A DNA stretch of 64,000 nt from Elioraea sp. (GTDB lineage: Bacteria > Pseudomonadota > Alphaproteobacteria > Acetobacterales > Acetobacteraceae). Position 1 is the first letter of the stretch; every line of letters starts with the position of its first letter. The DNA lies in the NCBI RefSeq assembly GCF_022842375.1, contig NZ_JALHPR010000004.1, positions 186,001 through 250,000 of the forward strand. Reading direction: 5' to 3'. The position numbers and the translations under genes are program-made. Of this stretch, positions 27,654 to 36,473 are shown piece by piece. The notes under the pieces were generated by a model. The model saw nothing but the letters and a program-made list of their open reading frames with translations. It was not told the DNA's origin and made no database searches.

Positions 27654-29213
27654 TCAGCCGAGCGAGGCGAAGCCCGCCCCGCCATCGACGCGGTTCGCCC
27701 CCCAGGTGAAGCCAGGCGACCAGTTCCTGACGTCGCGGCGATTGGCGATCGCCTCAGCCGCATGGCCGATCACGACGGTGTAGTACCCGTCCATCGCCCG
27801 CTTCCAGGCATCGAGGTACAGGCGCTTGCGTTCGGCGAGGTCAACCGACGCGACGGCGCCGCGCACCAGCCGGTCGAACTCCGGATCGCGCACGCCGCCC
27901 CAGAGGCCGACGTTGGGCCCATCCGACATCATCCGCACAAAGCGGAGGAAGATGTCGGCCCGCGGGCCTGAGCCGAACGGGGCGAGGTCCCAGTCATACG
28001 CGTTGAGGCGCCGCTGCGCGCCGAGGTCATCCAGCGCGAGGTGCTCCACCTGGAAGCCAAGCGTGCGCATCGCCTGGGCTGCTGCCTGCGCGTAGTCCTG
28101 CTGCCAGGAGACGATGCGCAGCGGCGTACGGGCGGGGTCGACCCCCTCGGCCCGCAGCATCGCCCGCGCGCGCTCAAGGTCCGGCTTCGCATGGGGGTCG
28201 GCGTCATGCGTCGCCTGGTCGAACCAGAACTGGCCCGGGGCCGCCATCTGGTTGGTGACCACGCCTGCCTGGCCTGCGACCAGCTTCATGATCCCGGGCT
28301 TGTCCATCGCGAAGGTGATGGCCTGGCGCACGCCAATGCGGTCGAACGGGGCGCGGGGCGAGCGGTTGTTGAACGACCAGAAGAACCACGACGTGTCCTT
28401 CATGAACTGGACCTCGATATTCGGATCTCGCGAGAGCTCTGGCAGTGCGGCGGCGCGGGCGCGCGCGATGTGCAGGTCGCCGGCCCTGAGTGCGAGCGTC
28501 GGGTCATCGAGGTCGCGCAGCGAGAACTCGACGGCTGCCGCCCGCGGCAGCCCTGCCTGCCAGTACTGCTCGAAGGCAGGGGCGTGGAACACCTCGTTCG
28601 GCACCCAGCGGCCCCAGCGGAACGGGCCGGTGGCGATCGGGGTGCGGATCGTTCCATCCCACCCCTCGCTCTCGGGTGCCAGGATCCAGAGCTCGGAGAG
28701 AAGGTTCAGCAGTGGGCCGTAGGGCTCCTTCATCGTCATGACGAAGGTGCGCGCATCCGGCGCCTCGAGCCCCTCGACCAGCCGCATCGGCGCCGAGAGC
28801 CAGCCGCCGCGCACCTTGTCGCGCACCCGCTCGGCGTTCGCCTTCACGTCGGCCGCCGTCAGGACGCGGCCATTGTGGAAGCGCACGTTGTCGCGGATGC
28901 GGAACACGTAGCGCTTGCCGCCGTCCTGGATGTCCCAGCTCTCGGCGAGGTAGGGCAGCGCGCGGCCATCGTCGGCGATCGAGGTCAGCGCCTCGACATA
29001 GACCTGCTGCACCGCGATCGAGCCGGTGTGGCGATGCGCGTCGGAGGTGTCGAGGCCGAGCAGGTGGATCTTCACAGTTCCCTGCCGCCGCGGCGTCTCT
29101 GCCCGTGCCACCTGGGCCCGTGCCACCTGCGCGGGAAGATGCGCGAGCAGCCCGGCGGCGGCGAGTGCGCCACCCATCAGTGCGCGGCGCGTTGGCATGC
29201 CATGGTCGGTCAT
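27654..29213 (-). CDS. Peptide-type ABC transporter substrate-binding protein (SBP family 5)
   Basis: A 519-residue periplasmic protein that leads the operon. The leader MTDHGMPTRRALMGGALAAA has an Arg pair and could use Tat. Near the cleavage region there is a small tandem duplication (AQVARAQVARA). Mature features are VRFHNGRVLTAADVKANAER, IATGPFRWGRW and the Asp-rich ligand domain. The ATG at 29213 follows GGAGG by eight bases. It differs from the SBPs at 12058, 15307 and 60233, so these are not recent copies. Ligand unknown. Confidence 0.87.
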   Translation of the reverse strand: MTDHGMPTRRALMGGALAAAGLLAHLPAQVARAQVARAETPRRQGTVKIHLLGLDTSDAHRHTGSIAVQQVYVEALTSIADDGRALPYLAESWDIQDGGKRYVFRIRDNVRFHNGRVLTAADVKANAERVRDKVRGGWLSAPMRLVEGLEAPDARTFVMTMKEPYGPLLNLLSELWILAPESEGWDGTIRTPIATGPFRWGRWVPNEVFHAPAFEQYWQAGLPRAAAVEFSLRDLDDPTLALRAGDLHIARARAAALPELSRDPNIEVQFMKDTSWFFWSFNNRSPRAPFDRIGVRQAITFAMDKPGIMKLVAGQAGVVTNQMAAPGQFWFDQATHDADPHAKPDLERARAMLRAEGVDPARTPLRIVSWQQDYAQAAAQAMRTLGFQVEHLALDDLGAQRRLNAYDWDLAPFGSGPRADIFLRFVRMMSDGPNVGLWGGVRDPEFDRLVRGAVASVDLAERKRLYLDAWKRAMDGYYTVVIGHAAEAIANRRDVRNWSPGFTWGANRVDGGAGFASLG

Positions 29214-29290
29214 CGAGCGTCCTCCTGCCTTGGAGGACCAGACCGTAGGCGTCCATCATTACGGTCTGAGGACAGATGCGTGACGTTCCG

Positions 29291-29317
29291 GTGTCCCGCC
29301 CGACCAATCCGGGACAC
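29291..29317. promoter_or_regulatory. Inverted repeat GTGTCCCG / CGGGACAC in divergent intergenic region
   Basis: Perfect 8-bp arms at 29291-29298 and 29310-29317 are separated by 11 bases, between the minus-strand peptide ABC operon (start 29213) and ppk2 (start 29480). The spacing of about two helical turns between arm centres fits a dimeric regulator's operator. No regulator gene adjoins it, so the role is inferred. Confidence 0.35.
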
Positions 29318-29412
29318 GTCCGGACCCAGGATGCTGACCGGGATGCATCCAGCGACTGCCTCTCCGCCCGACACCTTGATTCAACGCAACGACGAACGCC
29401 TTTGCAGGGAGG

Positions 29413-29427
29413 ATTCTGTGACAGAAT
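29413..29427. promoter_or_regulatory. Palindrome ATTCTGTGACAGAAT upstream of ppk2
   Basis: A perfect 7-bp inverted repeat around one central base, 52 bases before the ppk2 start, in an otherwise GC-rich context. It could be an operator for a dimeric repressor or a small hairpin. No matching regulator is in the window. Confidence 0.4.
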
Positions 29428-29428
29428 G

Positions 29429-29456
29429 ATGACGGCCAGATCATGACGGCCAAAGG
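29429..29456. repeat. 14-bp tandem duplication upstream of ppk2
   Basis: ATGACGGCCAGATC (29429-29442) is followed by ATGACGGCCAAAGG (29443-29456), two head-to-tail copies with ten identical leading bases. They lie just before the ribosome site (GGAGG at 29465-29469) of ppk2 and create two extra out-of-use ATG codons in the leader. Confidence 0.6.
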
Positions 29457-29479
29457 ATGAGAGCGGAGGCCTGCGCCCG

Positions 29480-30469
29480 ATGACTGACGACACCAGCCGT
29501 GGCCAACCCGAGCCCGGCCCTGACGGCGAGGCCAGCACAGACGGGGCCCGCTCGATCAGCAGCGCTGCCGCGGCCCTTGCGGAGCCGAAGCGCCGCGGCA
29601 CCCGGCCGACCCACGATACCGAGGCGATCCGCCGGAGCTTCGAGACGGGCGAGTATCCCTACGCGACACGGCTGACGGAGCGCGAGTATCTCAGGCGCAT
29701 CCTCCCGCTCCAGGTCGAGCTCCTGAAGGCGCAGAGCTGGATCAAGGCGGTTGGCGAGCGTATCGCCGTTCTGTTCGAGGGGCGCGACGCCGCCGGCAAG
29801 GGTGGCACGATCAAGCGGTTCATGGAGCATTTGAACCCGCGCGGCGCGCGGATCGTCGCGCTCGAGAAGCCGTCCGACCGGGAGCGGTCGCAATGGTACT
29901 TCCAGCGCTATGTCGAGCACCTGCCAGCGGGGGGCGAGATCGTGTTCTTCGACCGCTCCTGGTACAACCGCGCGGGTGTCGAGCGGGTGATGGGTTTCTG
30001 TACGCCCTCGGAATATCTGGAGTTCATGCGCCAGACACCTGAGCTAGAGCGCATGCTCACCCGCACCGGACTCAGGCTCCGCAAGTACTGGTTCAGCGTC
30101 ACGCGCGAGGAGCAGGTGCAACGCTTCACCGCGCGGGGAACCGATCCGCTGAAGCAATGGAAACTGTCGCCGATCGACAAGGCGAGCCTCGACAAATGGG
30201 ATGACTACACCGAGGCGAAGGAGGCAATGTTCTTCTACACCGACACCGCCGATGCGCCCTGGACGATCGTGAAGTCCAACGACAAGCGGCGCGCACGCCT
30301 CGAGGCCATGCGCCACTTCCTCCATTCCATTCCCTACAGGGGCAAGGATGAGGCCGTGGTGCACGAGCCTGATCCGCTGATCGTCGGCACGACCGCGCAC
30401 GTGATCGGGGCGAGCGGCGGGATCCTCGGCAAGTCGCTGCACCCGGAGGCCCGGCGCAGGAACGCCTGA
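29480..30469 (+). CDS. ppk2: Polyphosphate kinase 2
   Basis: A 329-residue PPK2-family kinase that transfers phosphate between polyphosphate and nucleotides. After a disordered tail of about 45 residues comes the P-loop core: Walker A EGRDAAGKGGT (about 100-110), Walker B FFDRSWYNR (about 157-164) and the lid-region Arg/Lys residues in YWFSVTREEQVQRFTAR. The single-domain length fits class I enzymes, which usually make NTPs from NDPs, but class cannot be fixed by eye. GGAGG lies ten bases before the ATG. A 16-bp tandem repeat begins at its stop codon. Confidence 0.92.
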   Translation: MTDDTSRGQPEPGPDGEASTDGARSISSAAAALAEPKRRGTRPTHDTEAIRRSFETGEYPYATRLTEREYLRRILPLQVELLKAQSWIKAVGERIAVLFEGRDAAGKGGTIKRFMEHLNPRGARIVALEKPSDRERSQWYFQRYVEHLPAGGEIVFFDRSWYNRAGVERVMGFCTPSEYLEFMRQTPELERMLTRTGLRLRKYWFSVTREEQVQRFTARGTDPLKQWKLSPIDKASLDKWDDYTEAKEAMFFYTDTADAPWTIVKSNDKRRARLEAMRHFLHSIPYRGKDEAVVHEPDPLIVGTTAHVIGASGGILGKSLHPEARRRNA

Positions 30470-30509
30470 CCTACTCAAACGCCTGACTACTCAAACGCCT
30501 GACTACTCA
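30461..30509. repeat. 16-bp tandem repeat (three units) starting at the ppk2 stop codon
   Basis: AACGCCTGACCTACTCA (30461-30477, holding the ppk2 TGA at 30467-30469) is followed by two AACGCCTGACTACTCA units (30478-30493 and 30494-30509) and a decayed start of a fourth (AACGCATGAG). Each unit copies the last codons of the gene and its TGA. Confidence 0.85.
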
Positions 30510-30596
30510 AACGCATGAGCTCCGCCTTGCCTCCGCACGGCGGGGCGGCCCCGGGCGTTCACGTCTTGGCCATATTCGTGCGCAAGCCTGTCTGCC

Positions 30597-31898
30597 ATGA
30601 GCCAGCGCGATGCAGCCCATGCCGCGATCCGCTTCGGACTCGGCCCACGCCCGGGCGAGGTGGCGCGTGCTGCGCGCGATCCGCGCGGCTGGCTTGCCGC
30701 CCAGGTCGCAGATATTCCGCCGGTGCCGGACCCGGTGCGCGCCGCGGCACCTGAAGCCTCTGCCGCCCTCGAGATCACCTTCGACCAGCAGCGTCGCCAG
30801 CCTGAGCCGAACCCCGTGCGCGAGGCCTACCGCACGTCGATGGCCGCGCTCGCTGCACACTGGGTGGCGACCGACCGGCCCTTCCTCGAACGCTGGGCGC
30901 TGTTCTGGACCAATCATCTGACGGTGAGCATCCGCGGCGGCAACACCGGCGCGCTGCTGGCCGACTACCATCTCGCCGCCATCCGCCCGCATGTCACCGG
31001 GCGGTTCGAGGCGCTGCTGCTCGCCGCCATCCGCCACCCGGCGATGCTGCGCTATCTCGACAACGCCATCTCGGTCGGGCCGGGCAGCATCGCGGGGCAG
31101 CGGCAGCGGCGGGGGCTGAACGAGAACCTGGCGCGCGAGATCCTTGAGCTGCACACGCTATCGCCCGCCGGCGGGTATGCGCAGGCTGACGTGACAATGC
31201 TCGCGCGCATCATCACCGGCTGGTCGTCCGGTACCCCCGGGCCGAGCCCTTTCGTGTTCCGCGCCAACGCGCATGAACCTGGCGAGAAGGTGCTGCTCGG
31301 CCGGGTGTTCGCCGAGGGCGAGGCGGGCGGCGTCGCAGCTCTCCGCTACCTCGGCACCCATCCGGCAACGTATCGTTTCCTGGCTGGAAAGATCGCGCGG
31401 CACTTCATCGCCGACACGCCACCCGAGGCCGCCGTCGCCGCACTGACGCGCACGCTCAGCCTTACGGGCGGCGACCTTGGTGCAGCGGCAGCGTCCGTGA
31501 TCGGCCTCGAGACCACCTGGGCACGGCCCCTCGCGAAGCTCCGCACGCCGTCGGACGTGGTGATCGCCACGGTGCGCGCGCTCGACGCCCCGCTGCCGCC
31601 CGAACGCCTGGTCGGTGCCTTCGGCGCTCTCGGCCAGCCGCTGTTCACTGCACCCGCGCCCAACGGCTGGCCCGACACGGCAGAGGCGTGGACGGGGCCA
31701 GAGGCGATCATGCGCCGCATCGAATGGGCAGGCGGCGTGGCGGCCCGCATGCCCGACCCGCCGGACCCGCGCGCGGTGCTCGCCGACACGCTCGGCCCGC
31801 TCGCCGATGCCGCCACCCGCCGCGCCGTCGAGGGCGCGGAGAGCCGGCGCGAGGGGCTGATGGTGCTGCTCGCCTCGCCCGCGTTCCAGAGGAGGTAG
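30597..31898 (+). CDS. DUF1800 family protein
   Basis: A 433-residue mostly helical protein without a clear signal peptide. It opens with AAHAAIRFGLGPRPGEVARA, and keeps the family blocks RWALFWTNHLTVS, HPAMLRYLDNA, LNENLAREILELHTLSP and YRFLAGKIARHFI. DUF1800 genes are nearly always followed by a DUF1501 gene, as here (2-base gap), in operons of unknown role. The DUF1800 protein is presumed to work with the exported DUF1501 partner. Confidence 0.87.
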   Translation: MSQRDAAHAAIRFGLGPRPGEVARAARDPRGWLAAQVADIPPVPDPVRAAAPEASAALEITFDQQRRQPEPNPVREAYRTSMAALAAHWVATDRPFLERWALFWTNHLTVSIRGGNTGALLADYHLAAIRPHVTGRFEALLLAAIRHPAMLRYLDNAISVGPGSIAGQRQRRGLNENLAREILELHTLSPAGGYAQADVTMLARIITGWSSGTPGPSPFVFRANAHEPGEKVLLGRVFAEGEAGGVAALRYLGTHPATYRFLAGKIARHFIADTPPEAAVAALTRTLSLTGGDLGAAAASVIGLETTWARPLAKLRTPSDVVIATVRALDAPLPPERLVGAFGALGQPLFTAPAPNGWPDTAEAWTGPEAIMRRIEWAGGVAARMPDPPDPRAVLADTLGPLADAATRRAVEGAESRREGLMVLLASPAFQRR

Positions 31899-31900
31899 GC

Positions 31901-33118
31901 ATGATCGCGCGCCGTTCGCTCCTGCTCGGCCTGTCCGCCGCCGCGACGCTTGGCGGCCGCGCTGCCTTCGCCACGACGCCGGGGGAGAACCGGCTCGTCG
32001 TCATCATCCTCCGCGGCGCGCTCGACGGCCTCGCCGCCGTCGCGCCCTATGGCGACGCCGAATACCGCAGCCTGCGCGGCCCCCTCGCGATGCCGGAGCC
32101 TGGGCAGGAGGGCGGCGCGCTCGACCTCGGCGGCCGGTTCGGCCTCTCTCCCGCCATGCCCCGCCTCGCGGCGCTGTACCGCTCGGGCGAGGCGGCGATC
32201 GTCCACGCCGTCGCCGGCCCCTATCGTGGGAGGAGCCATTTCGACGGGCAGGACTGGATGGAATCGGGCGCCGAGCAGCGCCTCTCCGGCGGCTGGCTGA
32301 ACCGCGCCGTGATCGCCGCCTGGCCGGCCGAGGCGGCGGCGCCCCAAGGGACGAACCAGGGGAGGAGCCGCAAGGCGCTCGTCGCGGGCCCAGCCGTGCC
32401 GCTGCTGATGAAGGGGCCGGCGCACATCGCCAACCATGCCCCCCGCAATCTCGGGCGTGTGCCGGAGGATGCGCTCCGCCGCCTCGCCGCCCTCTACGCG
32501 GCCGACACGCTGCTTGGGCCGGCAGTGGCCGATGCGCGTGCCGGCCGCGCCTTCGCCGATGGCGCTCTCGGGCCGATGCACGGCCCTGCCGCCAACGCCG
32601 CCGGTGATCGTGCCGCCTTCCGGAGCCTCGCGCTCGCCGCTGGCCGGCTGCTGGCCACCGCCGATGGCCCGCGCGTCGCGGCACTCGAACTCGGCGGGTT
32701 CGACACGCATGCGATGCAAGCCCAGCGCCTGCCCGGGCTTCTCGGCACGCTCGACGATGCGATCGCCGCACTCCGCGAGGGCCTCGGCCCCGTCTGGGGC
32801 AGGACGGCCATCCTCGCGATGACCGAGTTCGGCCGCACCGTCGCAGCCAACGGCACCGGCGGCACCGACCATGGCACGGGCGGCGTTGCCTTCCTCGCCG
32901 GCGGCGCCGTGGCCGGCGGCAAGGTGGCGGGAACCTGGCCCGGCCTCTCCCCCGCCGCCCTGCACGAGGGGCGTGACCTCGCGCCAACGACCGACCTCCG
33001 CGCCATCGCCAAGGCACTGCTCGCCGGCCAGCTCGGCGTCTCGCGCGCCAGCCTGGACGGGGCGGTGTTCCCGGCGAGCGCCGCCGTCACCCCCATGGCG
33101 GGGCTGCGGCGCGGCTGA
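31901..33118 (+). CDS. DUF1501 family exported protein
   Basis: A 405-residue protein of the DUF1501 family, which has a sulfatase/alkaline-phosphatase-like fold. MIARRSLLLGLSAAATLGGR is a twin-arginine-type signal with a cut near AFA. Family blocks are VVIILRGALDGLAAVAPYGD, GRSHFDGQDWMESG, ELGGFDTHAMQ and MTEFGRTVAANGTGGTDHG, the last with conserved Asp and His residues typical of the superfamily's metal site. It is coupled to the DUF1800 gene. GGAGG lies six bases before the ATG at 31901. Biological role unknown. Confidence 0.87.
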   Translation: MIARRSLLLGLSAAATLGGRAAFATTPGENRLVVIILRGALDGLAAVAPYGDAEYRSLRGPLAMPEPGQEGGALDLGGRFGLSPAMPRLAALYRSGEAAIVHAVAGPYRGRSHFDGQDWMESGAEQRLSGGWLNRAVIAAWPAEAAAPQGTNQGRSRKALVAGPAVPLLMKGPAHIANHAPRNLGRVPEDALRRLAALYAADTLLGPAVADARAGRAFADGALGPMHGPAANAAGDRAAFRSLALAAGRLLATADGPRVAALELGGFDTHAMQAQRLPGLLGTLDDAIAALREGLGPVWGRTAILAMTEFGRTVAANGTGGTDHGTGGVAFLAGGAVAGGKVAGTWPGLSPAALHEGRDLAPTTDLRAIAKALLAGQLGVSRASLDGAVFPASAAVTPMAGLRRG

Positions 33119-33226
33119 GCCGCACTCGATCGTGACAGGTATGTTGCGGTTTTATGTCACTCCCAGTAGGACAGGCGGCGAAGGCGATACTCAAGCCGCA
33201 ATCCGCAGGATCGGGAGGAGACGAGG

Positions 33227-34252
33227 ATGTTTGGTCGGTCGATGGCCGCCGCCGCGATGGTGTGCGCGCTTGCAATGCCGGGGACTGCCGCGGCGCAGGG
33301 CTCCCTCAACGTCTATTGCAGCGCGCAGGTGGAATGGTGCCAGGCCGTCGCCAACGCGTTCCAGCGCGAGACGGGCATCAGGGTCGCGATGACGCAGAAG
33401 GGGTCTGGCGAGGTGCTCGCCCAGATCCGCGCCGAGGCGCAGAACCCACGCGGCGACATCTGGTTCGGCGGCACGGGTGACCCGCATCTGCAGGCCGCCG
33501 AGGATAATCTCTCCGCCGAGTACCGCTCACCGAACCTCGACCAGTTGCACCCCTGGGCACAGAAGCAGGCAGCCGACAGCCGCTATCGCACCGTCGGCAT
33601 CTACGCGGGCGCGCTCGGCTTCGGTTACAACACCGAATTGATCGCCCGCCGCAACCTTCCCGCGCCCGCCTGCTGGGCCGACCTGCTGAAGCCGGGCTAC
33701 CGCAACGAGATCCAGATGGCCAACCCGAACAGCTCTGGCACGGCCTATGTCATGATCGCGACGCTGGTCCAGCTGATGGGCGAGGAGCCCGCCTTCGAGT
33801 TCCTGAAGGGGCTGCACCGCAACATCAACGCCTATCCGCGCAGCGGCACGGGCCCGATCAAGGCGGTGGCCCGCGGCGAGACGGCGGTGTCGATCAGCTT
33901 CGTCCATGATGCCGTGACCGAGCGCCAGGCGGGTTTCCCTGTCGGGAACGCCACGCCGTGCGAGGGCACGGGCTACGAGATCGGCTCGATGTCGATCATC
34001 CGCGGCACGCGGAACGAGCGCAACGCACGCCGCTTCTACGATTGGGCACTGACGGTCGAGGCGCAGAGGATCGGCGCGGAAACGAAGCAGTTCCAGCTTC
34101 CCTCCAACCGCAATGCCCCGATCCCCGAGGGCGCGCCGCGCTTCGAGAACATCAAGCTGATCGAGTACGACTTCGCGAAGTACGGCCAGAGTGCCGAGCG
34201 CCGCCGCCTGATCGAGCGGTGGGACCGGGAGGTGAACGCCCTGCCGCGCTGA
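33227..34252 (+). CDS. AfuA/FbpA-type ABC substrate-binding protein
   Basis: A 341-residue periplasmic protein and first gene of a complete importer operon. A Sec signal (MFGRSMAAAAMVCALAMPGT) ends near residue 24. The mature part starts LNVYCSAQVEWCQAVANAF and includes IYAGALGFGYNTELIARRNL and the C-terminal YDFAKYGQSAERRRLIERW. Sequence type is that of 'iron(III)' binding proteins; the related AfuA of Actinobacillus imports sugar phosphates, so ferric iron is not certain. GGGAGGAG precedes the ATG. Its last bases and stop are duplicated at 34266-34280. Confidence 0.85.
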   Translation: MFGRSMAAAAMVCALAMPGTAAAQGSLNVYCSAQVEWCQAVANAFQRETGIRVAMTQKGSGEVLAQIRAEAQNPRGDIWFGGTGDPHLQAAEDNLSAEYRSPNLDQLHPWAQKQAADSRYRTVGIYAGALGFGYNTELIARRNLPAPACWADLLKPGYRNEIQMANPNSSGTAYVMIATLVQLMGEEPAFEFLKGLHRNINAYPRSGTGPIKAVARGETAVSISFVHDAVTERQAGFPVGNATPCEGTGYEIGSMSIIRGTRNERNARRFYDWALTVEAQRIGAETKQFQLPSNRNAPIPEGAPRFENIKLIEYDFAKYGQSAERRRLIERWDREVNALPR

Positions 34253-34280
34253 GCGGCGTATCGGACCGCGCTGAGCGGCG
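34244..34280 (+). repeat. Direct repeat duplicating the afuA-type stop codon
   Basis: CCGCGCTGAGCGGCG occurs at 34244-34258, where its TGA is the SBP stop, and again at 34266-34280, directly before the permease ATG at 34281. The period is 22 bases. The second copy carries a spare TGA. Confidence 0.8.
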
Positions 34281-36473
34281 ATGCGCCGTGCCGCCCTCTG
34301 GCTCGCAGCCCTCGGGCTTGTCGGGATCGCGCTGCCGCCCTGGTACCTGACGCAGGACAGGCTGGCCGATCTCGACTGGTCCGGCGGGTGGCTCGCCGAA
34401 CCTGACCACGCGCCAGCCTTCGCCCAGGCGCTGCTGTTCGGGCGCTGGTGGCTGTGGCCCGTCATCGCCTGCTGCGCGGCCGCCGCGGCTGCCCTCCTCC
34501 TGCCCAGCCGCCGCGCGCTCGCCCGCGTGCTGGTGCTCGCGGGGGGCATCGGCCTCGCCGCCCTCGTCGCGCAGGGCAACGCGATCGGGCTGCGCGGCTG
34601 GTCGGCGCCGTGGCTCGAGGCGCTGTTCGGCGTGCTGGATGACCGGCAGTTCGGCCTTGGCATCGGCGGGCTGCTTGCCGGCCTCGCGCTGCTCTGGATG
34701 CTGACGGCGGGGCTCGCTGGCCTCGGCTATTTCCGGGGCGACCCGTTCACGGCCGGCGCCGTCGGCACGATCGCGCTCGCGGTTGCCCTCTTCACCTTCC
34801 TGCCGATCGTGAACCTGCTCTCCGACGCGTTCCGCGACCAGACCGGCGCGCTCGCGGCAGGTGCGCTGTTCCGCAGGCTCGGCGATGACCGCACCTGGGG
34901 GCTCGCCTGCCTCGCGGGCGGGTCGCGCTGCGGCGTGGCGTGGAACACGCTGCTCCTCGCATCCATGACGGCGGTCGGCACCACCGCGCTCGGGCTCGCC
35001 TTCGCGCTGCTCGTCACGCGCGGCGGAACGCGGTTCCCGCGTGCGCTCAGGGCACTCACCATCCTGCCGATCATCACGCCCTCCTTCGTCATCGGACTCG
35101 GGCTGATCCTGCTGTTCGGCCGCTCGGGCCTCGTGAACCAGGCGCTCTTCGCCGTGTTCGGCATCGAGGGCGGGCGTTGGATCTACGGGCTGCAGGGCGT
35201 GTGGCTGGCCCAGATGTTCGCCTTCACGCCGACGGTGTTCCTCGTGCTGATCGGCGTGGTCGAGGGCGTGAGCCCGACGATGGAGGAAGCCGCGCAGACG
35301 CTGCGCGCCAACCCGTGGCACACCTTCTCCACCGTCTCGCTGCCGCTGATGCGGCCGGGCATCGCCAATGCCTTCCTCGTCGCCTTCGTCGAGAGCATTG
35401 CGGACTTCGGCAACCCGATCGTGCTGGGCGGCAATTTCGGCGTGCTCTCGACCGAGATCTTCTTCGCCGTCGTCGGCGCGCAGGCCGATGCGGGGCGCGC
35501 GGCGACGCTGGCGCTCATCCTGCTGCTGTTCGCGCTCGGCGCGTTCTGGGCGCAGTCGCGCATCACCGGCAAGCGCAGCTACGTCTCGATCGCCGGCAAG
35601 GGCGATGGCGGCATCCACCCTCCCCTCCCCACCTGGGTGAGGCGCCTTGCACTCGGCATCGCCATGCCGTGGGCCGGGTTGACGATCATCCTCTACGCGA
35701 TGGCGCTGACGGGAGGGTTCGTCGAGACCTGGGGGCGCGACTATACGCCGACGCTGCGGCACCTCATCCGCGCCTTCGACTTCGAATGGACGCCCAACGG
35801 CATCATCTGGACGGGCGTTGCCTGGAACAGCGTGCTGACGACGATCAAGCTCGCCGCGATCGCGGCTCCTCTGACCGCCGCCCTCGGCATCGTCGCAGCC
35901 TGGCTGTTCACGCGGCAGCGCTTCCTCGGCCGCCGGGCGCTCGAGTTCGCGACGATGCTTTCCTTCGCGGTGCCGGGCACCGTGATCGGCGTCGCCTATG
36001 TCTATGCGTTCAACGTGCCGCCGCTCGAGCTCACCGGAACGGGCATCATCATCGTGCTCTGCTTCATGTTCCGGAACCTCTCGGTGGGCTTGCGCTCTGG
36101 CATGGCGGCGATGAGCCAGATCGACCGCAGCCTCGACGAGGCCTCGTTCACCTTGGGCGGCGGCGGGCTCGATGCGCTGCGCCGCGTCATCCTGCCGCTG
36201 CTGCGGCCGGCGATCATCGCAGCACTGGCCTACTCCTTCGTGCGCGCGGTCACGACCGTGAGCGCGGTGATCTTCCTCGTCTCGGCCGAGTACGAGCTCG
36301 CGACGGTGTTCATCATCAACCGCGTCATCAACGGCGACTATGGCGTGGCGATCACCACCTCCGCCGCGCTGATCGTGATGATGGGCGCGGTGCTCGCCCT
36401 CATCCAGCTCGTGGTCGGCAAGCGAAAGATCCGCCGCCGCGCGTCGCCCGCCGTCCAGGGAGCACCGGCATGA
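34281..36473 (+). CDS. AfuB/FbpB-type fused ABC permease
   Basis: A 730-residue permease in which two permease halves are fused. An extra N-terminal hydrophobic region (about 1-180, four to five helices) comes first. The first EAA-type loop is VEGVSPTMEEAAQTLRANPWHTFSTVSLPLMRP (about residues 330-362) and the second SQIDRSLDEASFTLGGGGLDALRRVILPLLRP (about 612-644), each docking one ATPase subunit. It lies between the SBP and ATPase genes, and its stop overlaps the ATPase start (ATGA). The ATG at 34281 directly abuts the duplicated stop-codon repeat. Confidence 0.88.
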   Translation: MRRAALWLAALGLVGIALPPWYLTQDRLADLDWSGGWLAEPDHAPAFAQALLFGRWWLWPVIACCAAAAAALLLPSRRALARVLVLAGGIGLAALVAQGNAIGLRGWSAPWLEALFGVLDDRQFGLGIGGLLAGLALLWMLTAGLAGLGYFRGDPFTAGAVGTIALAVALFTFLPIVNLLSDAFRDQTGALAAGALFRRLGDDRTWGLACLAGGSRCGVAWNTLLLASMTAVGTTALGLAFALLVTRGGTRFPRALRALTILPIITPSFVIGLGLILLFGRSGLVNQALFAVFGIEGGRWIYGLQGVWLAQMFAFTPTVFLVLIGVVEGVSPTMEEAAQTLRANPWHTFSTVSLPLMRPGIANAFLVAFVESIADFGNPIVLGGNFGVLSTEIFFAVVGAQADAGRAATLALILLLFALGAFWAQSRITGKRSYVSIAGKGDGGIHPPLPTWVRRLALGIAMPWAGLTIILYAMALTGGFVETWGRDYTPTLRHLIRAFDFEWTPNGIIWTGVAWNSVLTTIKLAAIAAPLTAALGIVAAWLFTRQRFLGRRALEFATMLSFAVPGTVIGVAYVYAFNVPPLELTGTGIIIVLCFMFRNLSVGLRSGMAAMSQIDRSLDEASFTLGGGGLDALRRVILPLLRPAIIAALAYSFVRAVTTVSAVIFLVSAEYELATVFIINRVINGDYGVAITTSAALIVMMGAVLALIQLVVGKRKIRRRASPAVQGAPA

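Noticed and set aside
33132-33160. Inverted repeat GTGACA ... TGTCAC before the afuA-type gene, as a possible Fur or other operator
   Set aside because: The arms are six bases with a 17-base gap and do not look like a Fur or Irr box; such matches are expected by chance.
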